From assembly GCF_000508085.1 (NCBI RefSeq), contig NZ_KI669560.1:1769248-1833247 (forward strand): a stretch of 64,000 nucleotides of DNA, written 5' to 3'. The notes under the pieces were generated by a model. The model did not search any database. It was given only the letters and a program-made list of their open reading frames with translations, and was not told the DNA's origin. The first letter of the stretch is position 1; every line of letters starts with the position of its first letter. A program made the translations under genes and the position numbers. The DNA comes from Sediminibacterium sp. C3. GTDB lineage: Bacteria > Bacteroidota > Bacteroidia > Chitinophagales > Chitinophagaceae. Of the stretch, positions 54,298-63,510 are shown piece after piece.

Positions 54298-55003
54298 TTA
54301 CTTTGCTTTTTAAAATTCTTAGAATGGCTTCTGATATATTAGTAGTTCCTGTAGATGTTTTCAATTTCTCAACAGATTGATGGAAAGCTACTTTTCCTTC
54401 CTGCATGAAAATGATTTCTGAAACCATATTGTCTAGTTCACTAAGAAGGTGAGAAGTGATGATTATCAATTTCCCATTGTTTCTTTCTGCAATAATTTTT
54501 TCTTTCAGAATTTCAGCCGATATAGGATCCAGACCTGCGGTCGGTTCATCCAGTATCAGTATGGGAGGATTGAACATGAAAGCCAGCACCGCACTTACTT
54601 TTTGCATAGTACCACCGCTCAGTGTTCCCATCTTTTTATCAAGAAGGCCATCCATTCCAAAGGATTGATACAAAGAAAGATCCAGGTTTTCACTGGTATT
54701 TCTGATGGATTGAACCATTTCAATAATCTGGCCAATCGTCATGTTTTGCGGATAGCGGCCAATTTGTGGCATATATCCAATCATCTTTTTATAAGCTATA
54801 TCCTTGGTGATTAATTGACCATTAATAATTACTTCACCATTGTCGGCCATCACCATACTAAGAATAATTTTGATTAATGTGGTTTTCCCACAACCATTGG
54901 GTCCGATAAGTGCAATACACTGGCCTCTGTTTAAATTAAGATCAATTCCTCTTAAGACTGAGAGTTTGCCAAATGATTTTGATATGTCTTTAATTTCTAT
55001 CAT
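54290..55003 (-). CDS. nosF: NosF-like ABC transporter ATPase
   Basis: 237 residues. Walker A GPNGCGKTT, a Q-loop in MPQIGRYP, signature LSGGTMQK, Walker B ILILDEPTAG and the switch His in ITSHLL. Energises the NosFY transporter for NosZ maturation. Its start overlaps the nosD stop by 4 bp (ATGA). Confidence 0.92.
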   Translation of the reverse strand: MIEIKDISKSFGKLSVLRGIDLNLNRGQCIALIGPNGCGKTTLIKIILSMVMADNGEVIINGQLITKDIAYKKMIGYMPQIGRYPQNMTIGQIIEMVQSIRNTSENLDLSLYQSFGMDGLLDKKMGTLSGGTMQKVSAVLAFMFNPPILILDEPTAGLDPISAEILKEKIIAERNNGKLIIITSHLLSELDNMVSEIIFMQEGKVAFHQSVEKLKTSTGTTNISEAILRILKSKVNE

Positions 55004-56235
55004 AATTTCAACGCCTTCATCAAAGGACTTTCATCAATAAAGTTTTCAGGTGTTAAACTGGGTATTTTCTTTTCCGACTGGTCAAGTAGGGAAACAATAA
55101 AACTACGGTAGAGTAACATGCTGGTTGGGTTTGATTCTACAATAACAGCATAAAGACTAAGTGGCCTGTAAGGCACATCCCCAATTTTATCTTTGTTCAA
55201 ATCGTAGCCTGTGTACTTGTCCCAGTAATTGTTTTTGAATTGGTTTAATAATAGAGTTCCATTCGTACTCACATCAAATGTGTTTTTGATGAAGTTATTT
55301 TTTTGAATGATATTATCCATACAGTTGGCCTGTATTTTAAGTCCCCATCCGTTATTGGTGAACTGATTGTTTTCAACCAAAGTTCTGTTGCTGCCATCCA
55401 TAAAAACAGCAGCTGTATTTCTATCGAATGTATTTCCAGTTAAAATACAATCCGAAATTTCTTTAAATAATATTCCAAACGCAGCATCTCCCCAGTTATC
55501 AGCAAAATGATTGTTGCGCATGGTTATTTTCTTTGAGAACATAACAGCAACACCTGCTCCGTTTTTACTGAATTTGTTAGAATAGTAGGCATCATCGTTA
55601 GAATTCATAAAATGCAGGCCATAACGGATATTGTTGTAGGCTTTGTTTTTCCAGATGGTAGAATTGTTCACAAACTCAAAATAAATGCCATCTCTGCACC
55701 CGCTAATACTATTTCCGATTATCTGGAGACTGTCGCTTTTCCAACAGTGTATTCCATTCCCAATTGTTTGTTCTTCTTTGCCAAAAGAAATAATTCGGTT
55801 GTTTTTAATTACACATTTTTTGCTGAACTGTATATATATACCAAAAAAGTTATCATACAAATCATTATTGATAATCTTTACATTCTCGGATTCATACACT
55901 TTTATGCCGCCGGGGTCATCCAATGTAGCATAACCGGAATGTTGAATTTTAAATCCACTGATTGTTACATTACTGGCTTTAACCGATAAGACTTCAAATT
56001 TTCTATCACCATCAATGATGGGAAGATTGATTCCAATTAATGTAACAGACTTGTCAATTAGAATATTTCTTTCTTTGTAAAGACCTTTGAATACAATTAT
56101 CGTATCGCCTTTTTTTGCATCAGTGATTGCTTGCTTAATCTTCTTGTATTTCTTATCGGGGCCTACGTGTAGTTTAGTTGAATGCCCCGTAATTCCCGAT
56201 AGCAAGAGTAGCACCAAAAAGAAAACATACTTCAT
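55000..56235 (-). CDS. nosD: NosD, periplasmic copper-cluster maturation protein
   Basis: 411 residues with a signal peptide (about 1-20, ending TGHS). The body is a right-handed parallel beta helix made of repeated asparagine-rich turns (NDLYDNFFGIYIQFS, NNWGWG-like rungs), and the C terminus contains GDVPYRPLSLY. NosD works with NosFY in forming the CuZ centre of NosZ. It starts 5 bp after the NosL fusion gene. Confidence 0.92.
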   Translation of the reverse strand: MKYVFFLVLLLLSGITGHSTKLHVGPDKKYKKIKQAITDAKKGDTIIVFKGLYKERNILIDKSVTLIGINLPIIDGDRKFEVLSVKASNVTISGFKIQHSGYATLDDPGGIKVYESENVKIINNDLYDNFFGIYIQFSKKCVIKNNRIISFGKEEQTIGNGIHCWKSDSLQIIGNSISGCRDGIYFEFVNNSTIWKNKAYNNIRYGLHFMNSNDDAYYSNKFSKNGAGVAVMFSKKITMRNNHFADNWGDAAFGILFKEISDCILTGNTFDRNTAAVFMDGSNRTLVENNQFTNNGWGLKIQANCMDNIIQKNNFIKNTFDVSTNGTLLLNQFKNNYWDKYTGYDLNKDKIGDVPYRPLSLYAVIVESNPTSMLLYRSFIVSLLDQSEKKIPSLTPENFIDESPLMKALKL

Positions 56236-56240
56236 GTTTA

Positions 56241-57248
56241 TTAGTTAATTTCTTCCCAGGTTGAAACTTTTCCTGCAAAACTTGCGGCAAATTTTTCGGC
56301 TTCATGTTGCTGTGCAAATGCAGCAGTATTGCCATTCATAGGGCTTTTGATGGTTTCATGCAAAACATACCATGCTTTGGTAGCATCAATCAATACGTTA
56401 TTGCCATTATAATCGTTGATATACCATTTGTCAATTACCGTTTTTTTATTATTACTGCTGAATGCCAACATGCAACTTAGGTCATCAAACTTAAATACTT
56501 TTCCTTTGCTGGTTATATATTCTGCTCCAAATCTAACATCAGCATACGTCATCTTACACGATTCACACAGGTCTTTATTTAAAACCAGCGGCTCTGGATT
56601 TTTTGATCCACAGGAACTAAGCGTTATAATAGTAATGAGCAGCATGGTGGTATTTGGTTTAATCCACTTTTTTAGCCAGCCGAATTCTATGGCAACTGCA
56701 ATTAAGGCTAATAAACCTGCCACAATAAACAACCAGCCGCCAATATCCGGTACAGAAAATGCGCCAAAGTTCAATAATTGTTTAAATCCGATAAGCGGTG
56801 GTTGATAAGCCATTCCCGGAACAATGATAGCTGCATTAGGGTCTAAGTTGTGTCCATAGTTGTATTCCCATCTCCAGAAATCTACCATGGCAATTATTCC
56901 AAAAACTACAAATGCTATAAAAGTGGTTAGTAGCATTTTTTTTCCGCCTTTTATGCCTGTAATCAGCATTAATAAAGCGTAAAATGAAATGATATAGGGT
57001 AGGAGGGTAAATTCAATAAAGTTTTCAGCGTGTAAGGTTTGCATACCAATATAATGGTTCAGACCATTAATAATGTCAACATCACCTCCCAATTTATAAG
57101 AGAAAATTTGCAGTCCTAATCCCTCTGGATATTGTGGTGCATCCAGTTCTATTCTCCAGATAGGAACAAAGATGGATATACCTAAACAAATGGCACTTAC
57201 AATCAATAGCATTTTTGATTGTTTACTTATTTCTTGCTTCATCTTCAA
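56241..57248 (-). CDS. nosL: Membrane domain-NosL fusion protein
   Basis: 335 residues. The N-terminal ~205 residues form a four-helix membrane domain with a large extracytoplasmic loop. A fifth hydrophobic stretch then ends in an internal lipobox-like LSSC. From there to the end is NosL, with the copper-binding CESCKM motif and FDDLSCML. Classic NosL is a free lipoprotein copper chaperone for NosZ. Here its signal sequence seems to have become a transmembrane linker, so NosL is tethered to a membrane unit. Lies between a hairpin and nosD. Confidence 0.85.
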   Translation of the reverse strand: MKMKQEISKQSKMLLIVSAICLGISIFVPIWRIELDAPQYPEGLGLQIFSYKLGGDVDIINGLNHYIGMQTLHAENFIEFTLLPYIISFYALLMLITGIKGGKKMLLTTFIAFVVFGIIAMVDFWRWEYNYGHNLDPNAAIIVPGMAYQPPLIGFKQLLNFGAFSVPDIGGWLFIVAGLLALIAVAIEFGWLKKWIKPNTTMLLITIITLSSCGSKNPEPLVLNKDLCESCKMTYADVRFGAEYITSKGKVFKFDDLSCMLAFSSNNKKTVIDKWYINDYNGNNVLIDATKAWYVLHETIKSPMNGNTAAFAQQHEAEKFAASFAGKVSTWEEIN

Positions 57249-57258
57249 AAATTTTAAA

Positions 57259-57298
57259 TGAAAAAGGAGCAGTAGGTTTTCACTTCCTGCTCCTTTTA
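57259..57298 (-). terminator. Hairpin between nosZ and nosL
   Basis: On the minus strand an 11-bp stem (AAAAGGAGCAG pairing with CTGCTCCTTTT, 14-nt loop) is followed by a T-rich run. It is placed right after the nosZ stop. It may terminate most cytochrome c-nosZ transcripts, protect their 3' end, and let only some polymerases reach the accessory genes. Confidence 0.7.
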
Positions 57299-57309
57299 AT
57301 GAATCCAGC

Positions 57310-59286
57310 TTACTTAGATTCAGGAACTGGTTTGCCTAAACTAAAGCTAAGCGGAACATTGCTTCCTGCAGGGGAAACCCTTACATAACCCTGCATTTCC
57401 TGGTGCAAAGCACTACAGAAATCGGTACAATACATGGGGTACATACCTGCTTTCTTAGGCACCCACTTTAAAGTGGTGGTTTCACCAGGCATGATTAACA
57501 GTTCTGCATTATCTGCACCTTTAATGGCAAAGCCATGAGGCACATCCCAGTCTTGCTCTAAATTGGTTACATGGAAATACACTTCATCGCCAACTCTAAT
57601 ACCTTCAATATTATCCGGAGCAAAGTGTGAGCGGATAGAAGACATGTAAACATGCACTTTGTTTCCTTCTCTAACCACTTTGGCATTGGCTTCACCGGCA
57701 GTAACATACGGATGTTTGTTTTCTCCGATTTTGTAAATTTTATACTGACCGTTGTTTCTGATAATATCAGCTGGGGCAGACTGTGCGTAGTGAGGCTCAC
57801 CAATGGTTGGGAAGTCTAAAATCAACTGCATTTTATCTCCGCTGATATCATATATCTGAGCACTTTGTGCCAGTTCCGGACCGGTTGGCAGGTATCTGTC
57901 TTTGGTGATTTTATTGTAGGCAACCAAATACTTGGGTGATGGCTTCTTGGTATTTCCGCCAGGGATGCTCAAGTGACCAACAGAGTAGTAGGTTGGTACA
58001 CGATCCACAACGGTTAAATCTTTAATATTCCATTTTACCACTTCTGAAGAAACAAAGAAGGAAGTATAGGCATTACCCTTACCGTCAAACTCTGTATGCA
58101 AAGGTCCAAGACCTGGCTTCTTCACTTCTCCGTACAATGCAGCATCATACTTAATTACAGGGATACCTTCGTAATCACCATCATATGATTTATCAGCAAT
58201 TGCTTTCTGAATTTTGTCAAAGCTAAATACAGGAATCAAAGCAGCTAATTTACCAGAGCCAACAATGTACTCACCGGTAGGATCAACATCGCAGCCATGA
58301 GGAGATTTAGGACAAGGAATAAAGTATACGATGTCTTTAAGTTCCTTCACATCCAACACCAATACTTCTTCTTCCATTTTTGAAGTAGCAGAGTGGGTAG
58401 CTTCGTTCCATTTGTTGTGCGCATATTTTGCCTTAACTTTCTTACCCTTGCCGGCTTTAATGTATTCCTCAGCTTTTTTCCAGTTAACAGCCATAATAAA
58501 GTCCTTATCTTTCTGAGAAGCATTTACTTCCAGTAAAGTACTTGCCTGTTCTGTATTGTAGCAACTGAAGAAGAACCATCCGTGTGATTTGCCTTTACCA
58601 GCTCTGGCAAGGTCAAAGTTTACGCCAGGTGTTTTCAACTGAAATGCCAGTTTCATTTCACCGGTTTCCTTTGCAACGCTAACAAAGGAAATATGTCCTT
58701 TGAAATTCTTTTTATAGGAGTTGATAGGAACGTCTCCGTTGTCTTCATCAGAAGGTACGCTGAAGCGGGTCCCCGCAACAATGTATTCAGAGTTTTCTGT
58801 TCCGAAAGGAGAACTATGGTTACCGGCAGAATTAGGCAATTCAATAATTTCTGCAGTCTTAAATGTTTTCAAATCAATTCTTGCCAAACGGGGTGTGTTG
58901 TTACCATTGGCAAATACCCATTTACCATCGATTTCGCCATTGGTCTGGCTCATTTCTGTATGGTGCAAATCGTCCCAGGGAACAAAACCGTTGGAAGTAT
59001 TCAACATGGGTTTGGTTTCTTCACTGTATCCCCATCCTTTTTCTGGATCCACAGAAAATACAGGGATCACTCTTAAGAGTCTGCCACTTGGCAAACCGTA
59101 AACGCTCATCTGGCCACTGAAACCACCTGATACAAAATTGTAGTATTCGTCGTATTTACCAGGTGCTACATAAGCTTTGGCAGCAGCGTCTCCGCTAACG
59201 GCACTTCCTGAATTTTTAGGCTTGCAGGAAAATAACGCTGTAGCTGCAAAAACAGCGGCAATTGTGGTGGATTGAATAAGTTTCAT
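57310..59286 (-). CDS. nosZ: Nitrous oxide reductase, clade II (Sec-type)
   Basis: 658 residues. The N-terminal Sec signal ends in a lipobox-like LFSC (Cys21), with no twin-arginine motif, as in clade II NosZ. A seven-blade propeller follows, with CuZ histidines in DDLHHTEMS, SPHGCDVDP and others. The C-terminal cupredoxin has the complete CuA site Cys620-x3-Cys624-x3-His628-x2-Met631. It reduces N2O to N2 in the periplasm. It lies 11 bp after the cytochrome c gene, its likely electron donor. A Cys after the signal suggests the protein is a lipoprotein. Confidence 0.96.
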   Translation of the reverse strand: MKLIQSTTIAAVFAATALFSCKPKNSGSAVSGDAAAKAYVAPGKYDEYYNFVSGGFSGQMSVYGLPSGRLLRVIPVFSVDPEKGWGYSEETKPMLNTSNGFVPWDDLHHTEMSQTNGEIDGKWVFANGNNTPRLARIDLKTFKTAEIIELPNSAGNHSSPFGTENSEYIVAGTRFSVPSDEDNGDVPINSYKKNFKGHISFVSVAKETGEMKLAFQLKTPGVNFDLARAGKGKSHGWFFFSCYNTEQASTLLEVNASQKDKDFIMAVNWKKAEEYIKAGKGKKVKAKYAHNKWNEATHSATSKMEEEVLVLDVKELKDIVYFIPCPKSPHGCDVDPTGEYIVGSGKLAALIPVFSFDKIQKAIADKSYDGDYEGIPVIKYDAALYGEVKKPGLGPLHTEFDGKGNAYTSFFVSSEVVKWNIKDLTVVDRVPTYYSVGHLSIPGGNTKKPSPKYLVAYNKITKDRYLPTGPELAQSAQIYDISGDKMQLILDFPTIGEPHYAQSAPADIIRNNGQYKIYKIGENKHPYVTAGEANAKVVREGNKVHVYMSSIRSHFAPDNIEGIRVGDEVYFHVTNLEQDWDVPHGFAIKGADNAELLIMPGETTTLKWVPKKAGMYPMYCTDFCSALHQEMQGYVRVSPAGSNVPLSFSLGKPVPESK

Positions 59287-59297
59287 AGTTGTTTATT

Positions 59298-59792
59298 TTA
59301 TTTAGCGCCATCGTTTTTGCGCATGAATTCTAATATTTCTCTGGCTTCTGTATCAGTTAGGCTTTGATTAGGCATTCTCACCAGACAAAGCTCTAATTGT
59401 GCCTGTACTTTAGGATCTTTTTCAATCATTGGATCCGGATTGGTAATAAAGTTCATAATCCAATAAGGAGCGTTTCGGGTTGTTACGCCTTTCCATCCTG
59501 GACCAACCAGTCTTTCTTCAGTCATTTTATGACATGAATTACATTTGGTTGCTGAAATTGATTCACCTTTTGCAGCCATGGCCTGATCCAGAGGACCAAC
59601 CGTTACATTGGAAGCGTCAAATTTACCTTCCCCTCTTTTAGGGTCATAATCGGAAGGAGAAGATGCAGTGGCTGCCGGGGCTTCCTGAGTTGAGCTGGCT
59701 GATGAGTCAGCTTTCTGGCCTCCGCCTCCACAGGCAATAACCGCTAATGTACTAGCAGCTATCAGTAGAAAAGCAATTGGTTTGATATTCAT
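59298..59792 (-). CDS. Monohaem c-type cytochrome lipoprotein, NosZ partner
   Basis: 164 residues. Lipobox VIAC (Cys21), a Ser/Ala/Glu-rich linker, then a class I cytochrome c domain with haem motif CNSCH near residue 86 and a candidate Met ligand in RMPNQSLTD. First gene of the nos operon. Directly upstream of nosZ it should pass electrons to the CuA site. Both proteins seem to be lipid-anchored. A candidate Crp/Fnr operator lies 46 bp before its start. Confidence 0.9.
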   Translation of the reverse strand: MNIKPIAFLLIAASTLAVIACGGGGQKADSSASSTQEAPAATASSPSDYDPKRGEGKFDASNVTVGPLDQAMAAKGESISATKCNSCHKMTEERLVGPGWKGVTTRNAPYWIMNFITNPDPMIEKDPKVQAQLELCLVRMPNQSLTDTEAREILEFMRKNDGAK

Positions 59793-59808
59793 AATGCTAA
59801 ATTTTATG

Positions 59809-59816
59809 TAAAACTA
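59809..59816 (-). promoter_or_regulatory. -7-like box of the nos operon
   Basis: On the minus strand TAGTTTTA matches the TAnnTTTG consensus at all but the last base. It lies 17 bp before the cytochrome c start, and its first base is 29.5 bp from the centre of the palindrome at 59838-59853. No clear -33 element, which fits activator dependence. Confidence 0.5.
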
Positions 59817-59837
59817 TTTATCTGAAATCCGAACTTT

Positions 59838-59853
59838 TATGACTGTGGTCATA
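59838..59853. promoter_or_regulatory. Candidate Crp/Fnr (Dnr-type) operator of the nos operon
   Basis: Perfect palindrome TATGAC-TGTG-GTCATA in the 104-bp divergent gap between the nos operon and the PAP2 gene. Half-sites resemble TTGAC/TTGAT of Fnr-Dnr regulators with the same 4-bp spacer. The regulator at 50730-51322 is the obvious candidate to bind. Confidence 0.6.
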
Positions 59854-59896
59854 TCCTTAAAAAAATAATAACTGCATATTCTTCTTATTTTGCGTT

Positions 59897-60520
59897 ATGA
59901 TTCTTTCAATAACCTTATCTGCAGATTGGATACAGAAAATCATACAGGCCGATCAGGAACTGTTTCTGCTATTGAATAAAGGATACACAAATTCTTTTTT
60001 AGATGCTATTTTTCCCTGGTACAGAGAAGGGAATGCCTGGGTTCCTTTTTATCTTTTTTTGGTGGTATTTTCTATTTTGAATTTTGGGAAAAAGGCATTT
60101 CCTTTTATTCTTTTTGCTGTTATAACCATTGTTTTGACAGACCAAATAAGCAGTAGCTTGGTTAAACCCTTTTTTGAAAGACCCAGACCCTGTAGGGATC
60201 CTTATCTCATGAATCAGATTAGAATGCTACTAAATGGGTGTTCAGGAGGATATAGTTTTACTTCTTCGCATGCCACCAATCACTTTGGGTTTGCCGTATA
60301 TCTTCTGGTCACTATCGGAAGTATGATTGGTAAATGGAAATATTTATTGTTGGTTTGGGCAGCAACAATTGCCTATGGTCAGGTATATGTTGGCGTTCAT
60401 TACCCTTTAGACATTTTCTTTGGAGCTTTACTGGGATCTTTAATTGGATGGATTACCGGATACTGGCACAATCGTACTGCTGAAAAAATCAGTTTGGCAG
60501 AAATATATAATACAATCTAA
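59897..60520 (+). CDS. PAP2 family membrane phosphatase
   Basis: 207 residues with about five or six membrane segments. The three PAP2 motifs are seen: KPFFERPRP (K-x6-RP), SFTSSHATN (PSGH-like with SSH) and a final VYVGVHYPLDIFFG with the catalytic His and Asp. Acts on undecaprenyl-diphosphate, phosphatidylglycerophosphate or lipid A at the outer face of the inner membrane; the next gene (ArnT-like) favours lipid carrier or lipid A metabolism. Stop and next start are adjacent. Confidence 0.9.
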   Translation: MILSITLSADWIQKIIQADQELFLLLNKGYTNSFLDAIFPWYREGNAWVPFYLFLVVFSILNFGKKAFPFILFAVITIVLTDQISSSLVKPFFERPRPCRDPYLMNQIRMLLNGCSGGYSFTSSHATNHFGFAVYLLVTIGSMIGKWKYLLLVWAATIAYGQVYVGVHYPLDIFFGALLGSLIGWITGYWHNRTAEKISLAEIYNTI

Positions 60521-62191
60521 ATGATTAGCAATCGGTTTTATTTTTCCGTTCTGGCTGCCTGTTTGGTGGTTTATTGTCTTGGGGCGGTTATGATCCCCCT
60601 AATGGATATTGATGCTTCCCAGTATGCATCTATTAGCCGTGAGATGCTGCAGCGAAACAGTTTTTTACAAATATTTGATCAGGGACAGGATTATCTGGAT
60701 AAGCCACCTTTATTATTCTGGTTATCCGCTTTGTCAATGAAAATATTTGGCATTTATGACTGGGCTTACAGAATACCATCCCTATTGGTTTTATTGGCTG
60801 GGTTGTATGCAACAGGTAAATTGGCAAGAATCTTTTAGAATGAAGATATAGCCCGCATAAGTGTAATGGTACTTGCCAGTTCTCAGGCTGTTTTTTTAAT
60901 TAGCCATGATATCAGAACCGATACCATGTTGATGGGCTGGGTAATATTAACTATCTGGCAGCTGGCTGAATGGTTTAGGTCTCAGCAATGGAAAAATTTT
61001 ATTGGCGCCTTTGTTTTCATTGCTTGTGGAATGATGACCAAAGGACCTGTTGCATTAATGGTTCCCAGCTTGGCATTTGCCGCTCATTTTCTTGCACAGC
61101 GAAACTGGAAACAGTTATATCGTTGGGAGTATTTATTGGGGGTAGTCATCATTGGTATATTACTCTTACCTATGTGTATGGGGCTTTATCAGCAATATGA
61201 TCTGCAGCCCGGCAAGTTGATCAATGGAAGACCGATTGATTCCGGTTTGAAATTTTATTTCTGGACGCAAAGCTTTGGCAGATATACGGGAGAGAATTTT
61301 TACAAGGAAATGGGGCATTTTACCTTTCTGCTTGAAAATATGTTCTGGAGTTTTCTTCCCTGGATATTTGTTTTCTTGCTGGCTTTGCTAACAGCTTGCT
61401 GGAAAATAATCATTCAACGTTGTAAAATCAGTGAACAAGAGGAATTGATTACGCTTGCAGGATTTGTGCTAACTTATCTTGTGTTAGCCAGAAGTCAGGC
61501 TCAGTTACCGCATTATATTTTTGTTGTGTATCCGCTAGCTGCCATTCTTACTGCCAGGTTTATCTACGATTTTTTAATACTGAACCAATATCCGAAATGG
61601 ATTAAACCCATGTTGGTATGGCATGGATTTATATTTTCTGTTTTATGGATTGCCGCTGGAATGATTGTGCTCTTTGTTTTCCCTCAACAATCTTTTGTGT
61701 TTATTCTGCTACTGGTTAATGGGGTTACTTTTTTTGTTTTGTCATTTAAAAACATCGCAGTTCAGAGAACCCGATTTCTGATGCCTTTTTTAATCACAGG
61801 TATTGGGGTCAATCTATTGTTGTCTACTGGTTTTTATCCTAAACTATTACAATTTCAAATGGGCAACGATGCGGCAGCATTTATTGAACGTAATCAGATA
61901 GAAAAAGCTAAATTGAAATTGTATGGTATTCACAATAGCAATGCCCTTCATTTTTACGCCAATCATATTTTCCCATTTAAGAAATCTCCATCTGATTTCC
62001 TTCCTTCAGAAAAAGTGCTGACGAGCAAGGATAGTCTGAGTAGTTTTTCTCCTCTTTTTCCAAAAGCTAAAGTAATTCATGAAGGAAATCAGTTTTCCGT
62101 ATCCTTATTAACCCTGCCTTTTTTAAATCCTACAACAAGAGAGAAGGAAACGCCCAGATACATCATCATCGATTTAGACGGGAAACCTTAG
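60521..62191 (+). pseudogene. ArnT-like PMT-family glycosyltransferase, interrupted by an in-frame amber codon
   Basis: The first 105 codons (60521-60838) end at TAG 60836-60838, but the same frame continues without a break to 62191 (556 codons in all). Across the TAG the sequence reads naturally (LARIF-stop-NEDIARISVM), so one base change from a sense codon such as TAT or TAC explains it. The first part holds the catalytic Asp region of the first periplasmic loop (PLMDIDASQYASISREML). The second has about ten helices and a periplasmic C terminus. The family moves sugars from polyprenyl phosphate to lipid A or other acceptors. Neither part alone would be active. Confidence 0.78.
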
Positions 62192-62220
62192 ACTTGTGAA
62201 TTTTGCTTAATTTTACCAAA

Positions 62221-63510
62221 ATGACTGAGTTTTTTATAATTCTTTTCTTAATTATTCTGAACGGATTGTTCTCCATGGCAGAAATTGCCTTGGTGTCTGC
62301 CAGGAAAGCCCGGTTGGAAGCCCAGGCATCCAAGGGTGATGAAGATGCTGCAAAAGCATTGAAACTGGCCAATCATCCGGATACGTTTCTATCTACTGTT
62401 CAAATTGGGATTACTTTAATAGGTGTACTAACTGGTATTTTTTCCGGTGATAAATTCAAAGAACCTTTGGCCAATTGGCTTTCAGGCTTTCCCGTATTTA
62501 CTGCTTATGCAAGTACCATTGCAACTACCATCATTGTTATAATTGTTACCTATTTGTCCCTTGTTTTAGGGGAGTTGGTACCCAAACGAATTGGACTGAG
62601 TAATCCTGAGGGAATCGCTAAATCTGTTGCAGGCCCTATGCGTTTTGCCGGCTGGCTCACTTTCCCATTTATCTGGCTATTGTCAAAGTCATCTAATATT
62701 ATAGTTAAGCTGATGCGCATAAAGGCCAATGAGAATCAGGTAACAGAAGAAGAAATTAAGGCCATTATCAGTGAAGGTACTGAACAGGGAACCATTGAAG
62801 AGGCTGAGCAGGAAATTATTGAAAGAGTATTTCACTTAAGTGACCGGAATATTACTTCATTAATGACGCACAGAAGCGATATTGAATGGATAGAGGGAGA
62901 TAAGAAAGTAGGAGAAGTAAGGAGTTTGCTGCAAGACATGATTCACTCTGTGTATCCGGTTTGTGAAGAGGATATTGATCATATTAAAGGTGTCGTATCC
63001 ATTAAGGACTTGTTCGCAGCCGACGCAGATGCAACTATTTTCTCCATTATGAAGCCAGCCATGTATGTGCCGGAAAACAATTCAGCCTATCAGGTATTGG
63101 AAAAATTCAAGCAAACAAAAATTCATCAGTGTTTTATTGTAGACGAATACGGCAGTGTGCAGGGGCTGATGACCTTAAACGATATTCTGGAAGCCATTGT
63201 AGGTGATATTCCGCAGGAAGAAGATGAAGCATATGAAATTATTGAAAGAGCAGATGGCTCTTACCTGATAGATGCCCAGATTCCATTCTACGACTTCCTG
63301 AGTAAGTTTGACAAAACAGAATGGATGGAAAAATGGGAGCAGGATTTCAATACCCTGGCCGGATTTATCATTCATCATCTGGAGCGCATACCTAAAACGG
63401 GTGAAACCCTTGAATGGGAATCCTTTACTTTTGAAATTGTTGACATGGACAATCACCGGATTGACAAAGTCCTTGTTACGTCAAGCGAGCCATTGATTAC
63501 CCATGATTAG
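62221..63510 (+). CDS. CNNM/CorC family (hemolysin C-like) ion transporter
   Basis: 429 residues from the ATG at 62221, preferred over an in-frame TTG at 62203. A CNNM (DUF21) membrane domain (about 1-190) with LNGLFSMAEIALVSARKARLE and a VLGELVPKRIG motif is followed by two CBS domains (about 205-330) with FIVDEYGSVQGLMTLNDILEAIVGDI. A CorC/HlyC C-terminal domain (about 345-425) ends the protein. Probably Mg2+ or Co2+ efflux at the inner membrane; the hemolysin name is historical. It overlaps the convergent gene by 4 bp. Confidence 0.92.
   Translation: MTEFFIILFLIILNGLFSMAEIALVSARKARLEAQASKGDEDAAKALKLANHPDTFLSTVQIGITLIGVLTGIFSGDKFKEPLANWLSGFPVFTAYASTIATTIIVIIVTYLSLVLGELVPKRIGLSNPEGIAKSVAGPMRFAGWLTFPFIWLLSKSSNIIVKLMRIKANENQVTEEEIKAIISEGTEQGTIEEAEQEIIERVFHLSDRNITSLMTHRSDIEWIEGDKKVGEVRSLLQDMIHSVYPVCEEDIDHIKGVVSIKDLFAADADATIFSIMKPAMYVPENNSAYQVLEKFKQTKIHQCFIVDEYGSVQGLMTLNDILEAIVGDIPQEEDEAYEIIERADGSYLIDAQIPFYDFLSKFDKTEWMEKWEQDFNTLAGFIIHHLERIPKTGETLEWESFTFEIVDMDNHRIDKVLVTSSEPLITHD

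Noticed and set aside
54449..54814. Long open frames antisense to nosF and nosD (also 55612-55989 and 56416-56805).
   Set aside because: They are mirror frames of well supported genes on the other strand with no recognisable domain or start signal.
60866..62191. A separate membrane protein gene starting at the ATG at 60866.
   Set aside because: It is in the same frame as the upstream ORF, and the sequence between TAG and ATG encodes natural family sequence, so both are parts of one interrupted gene.
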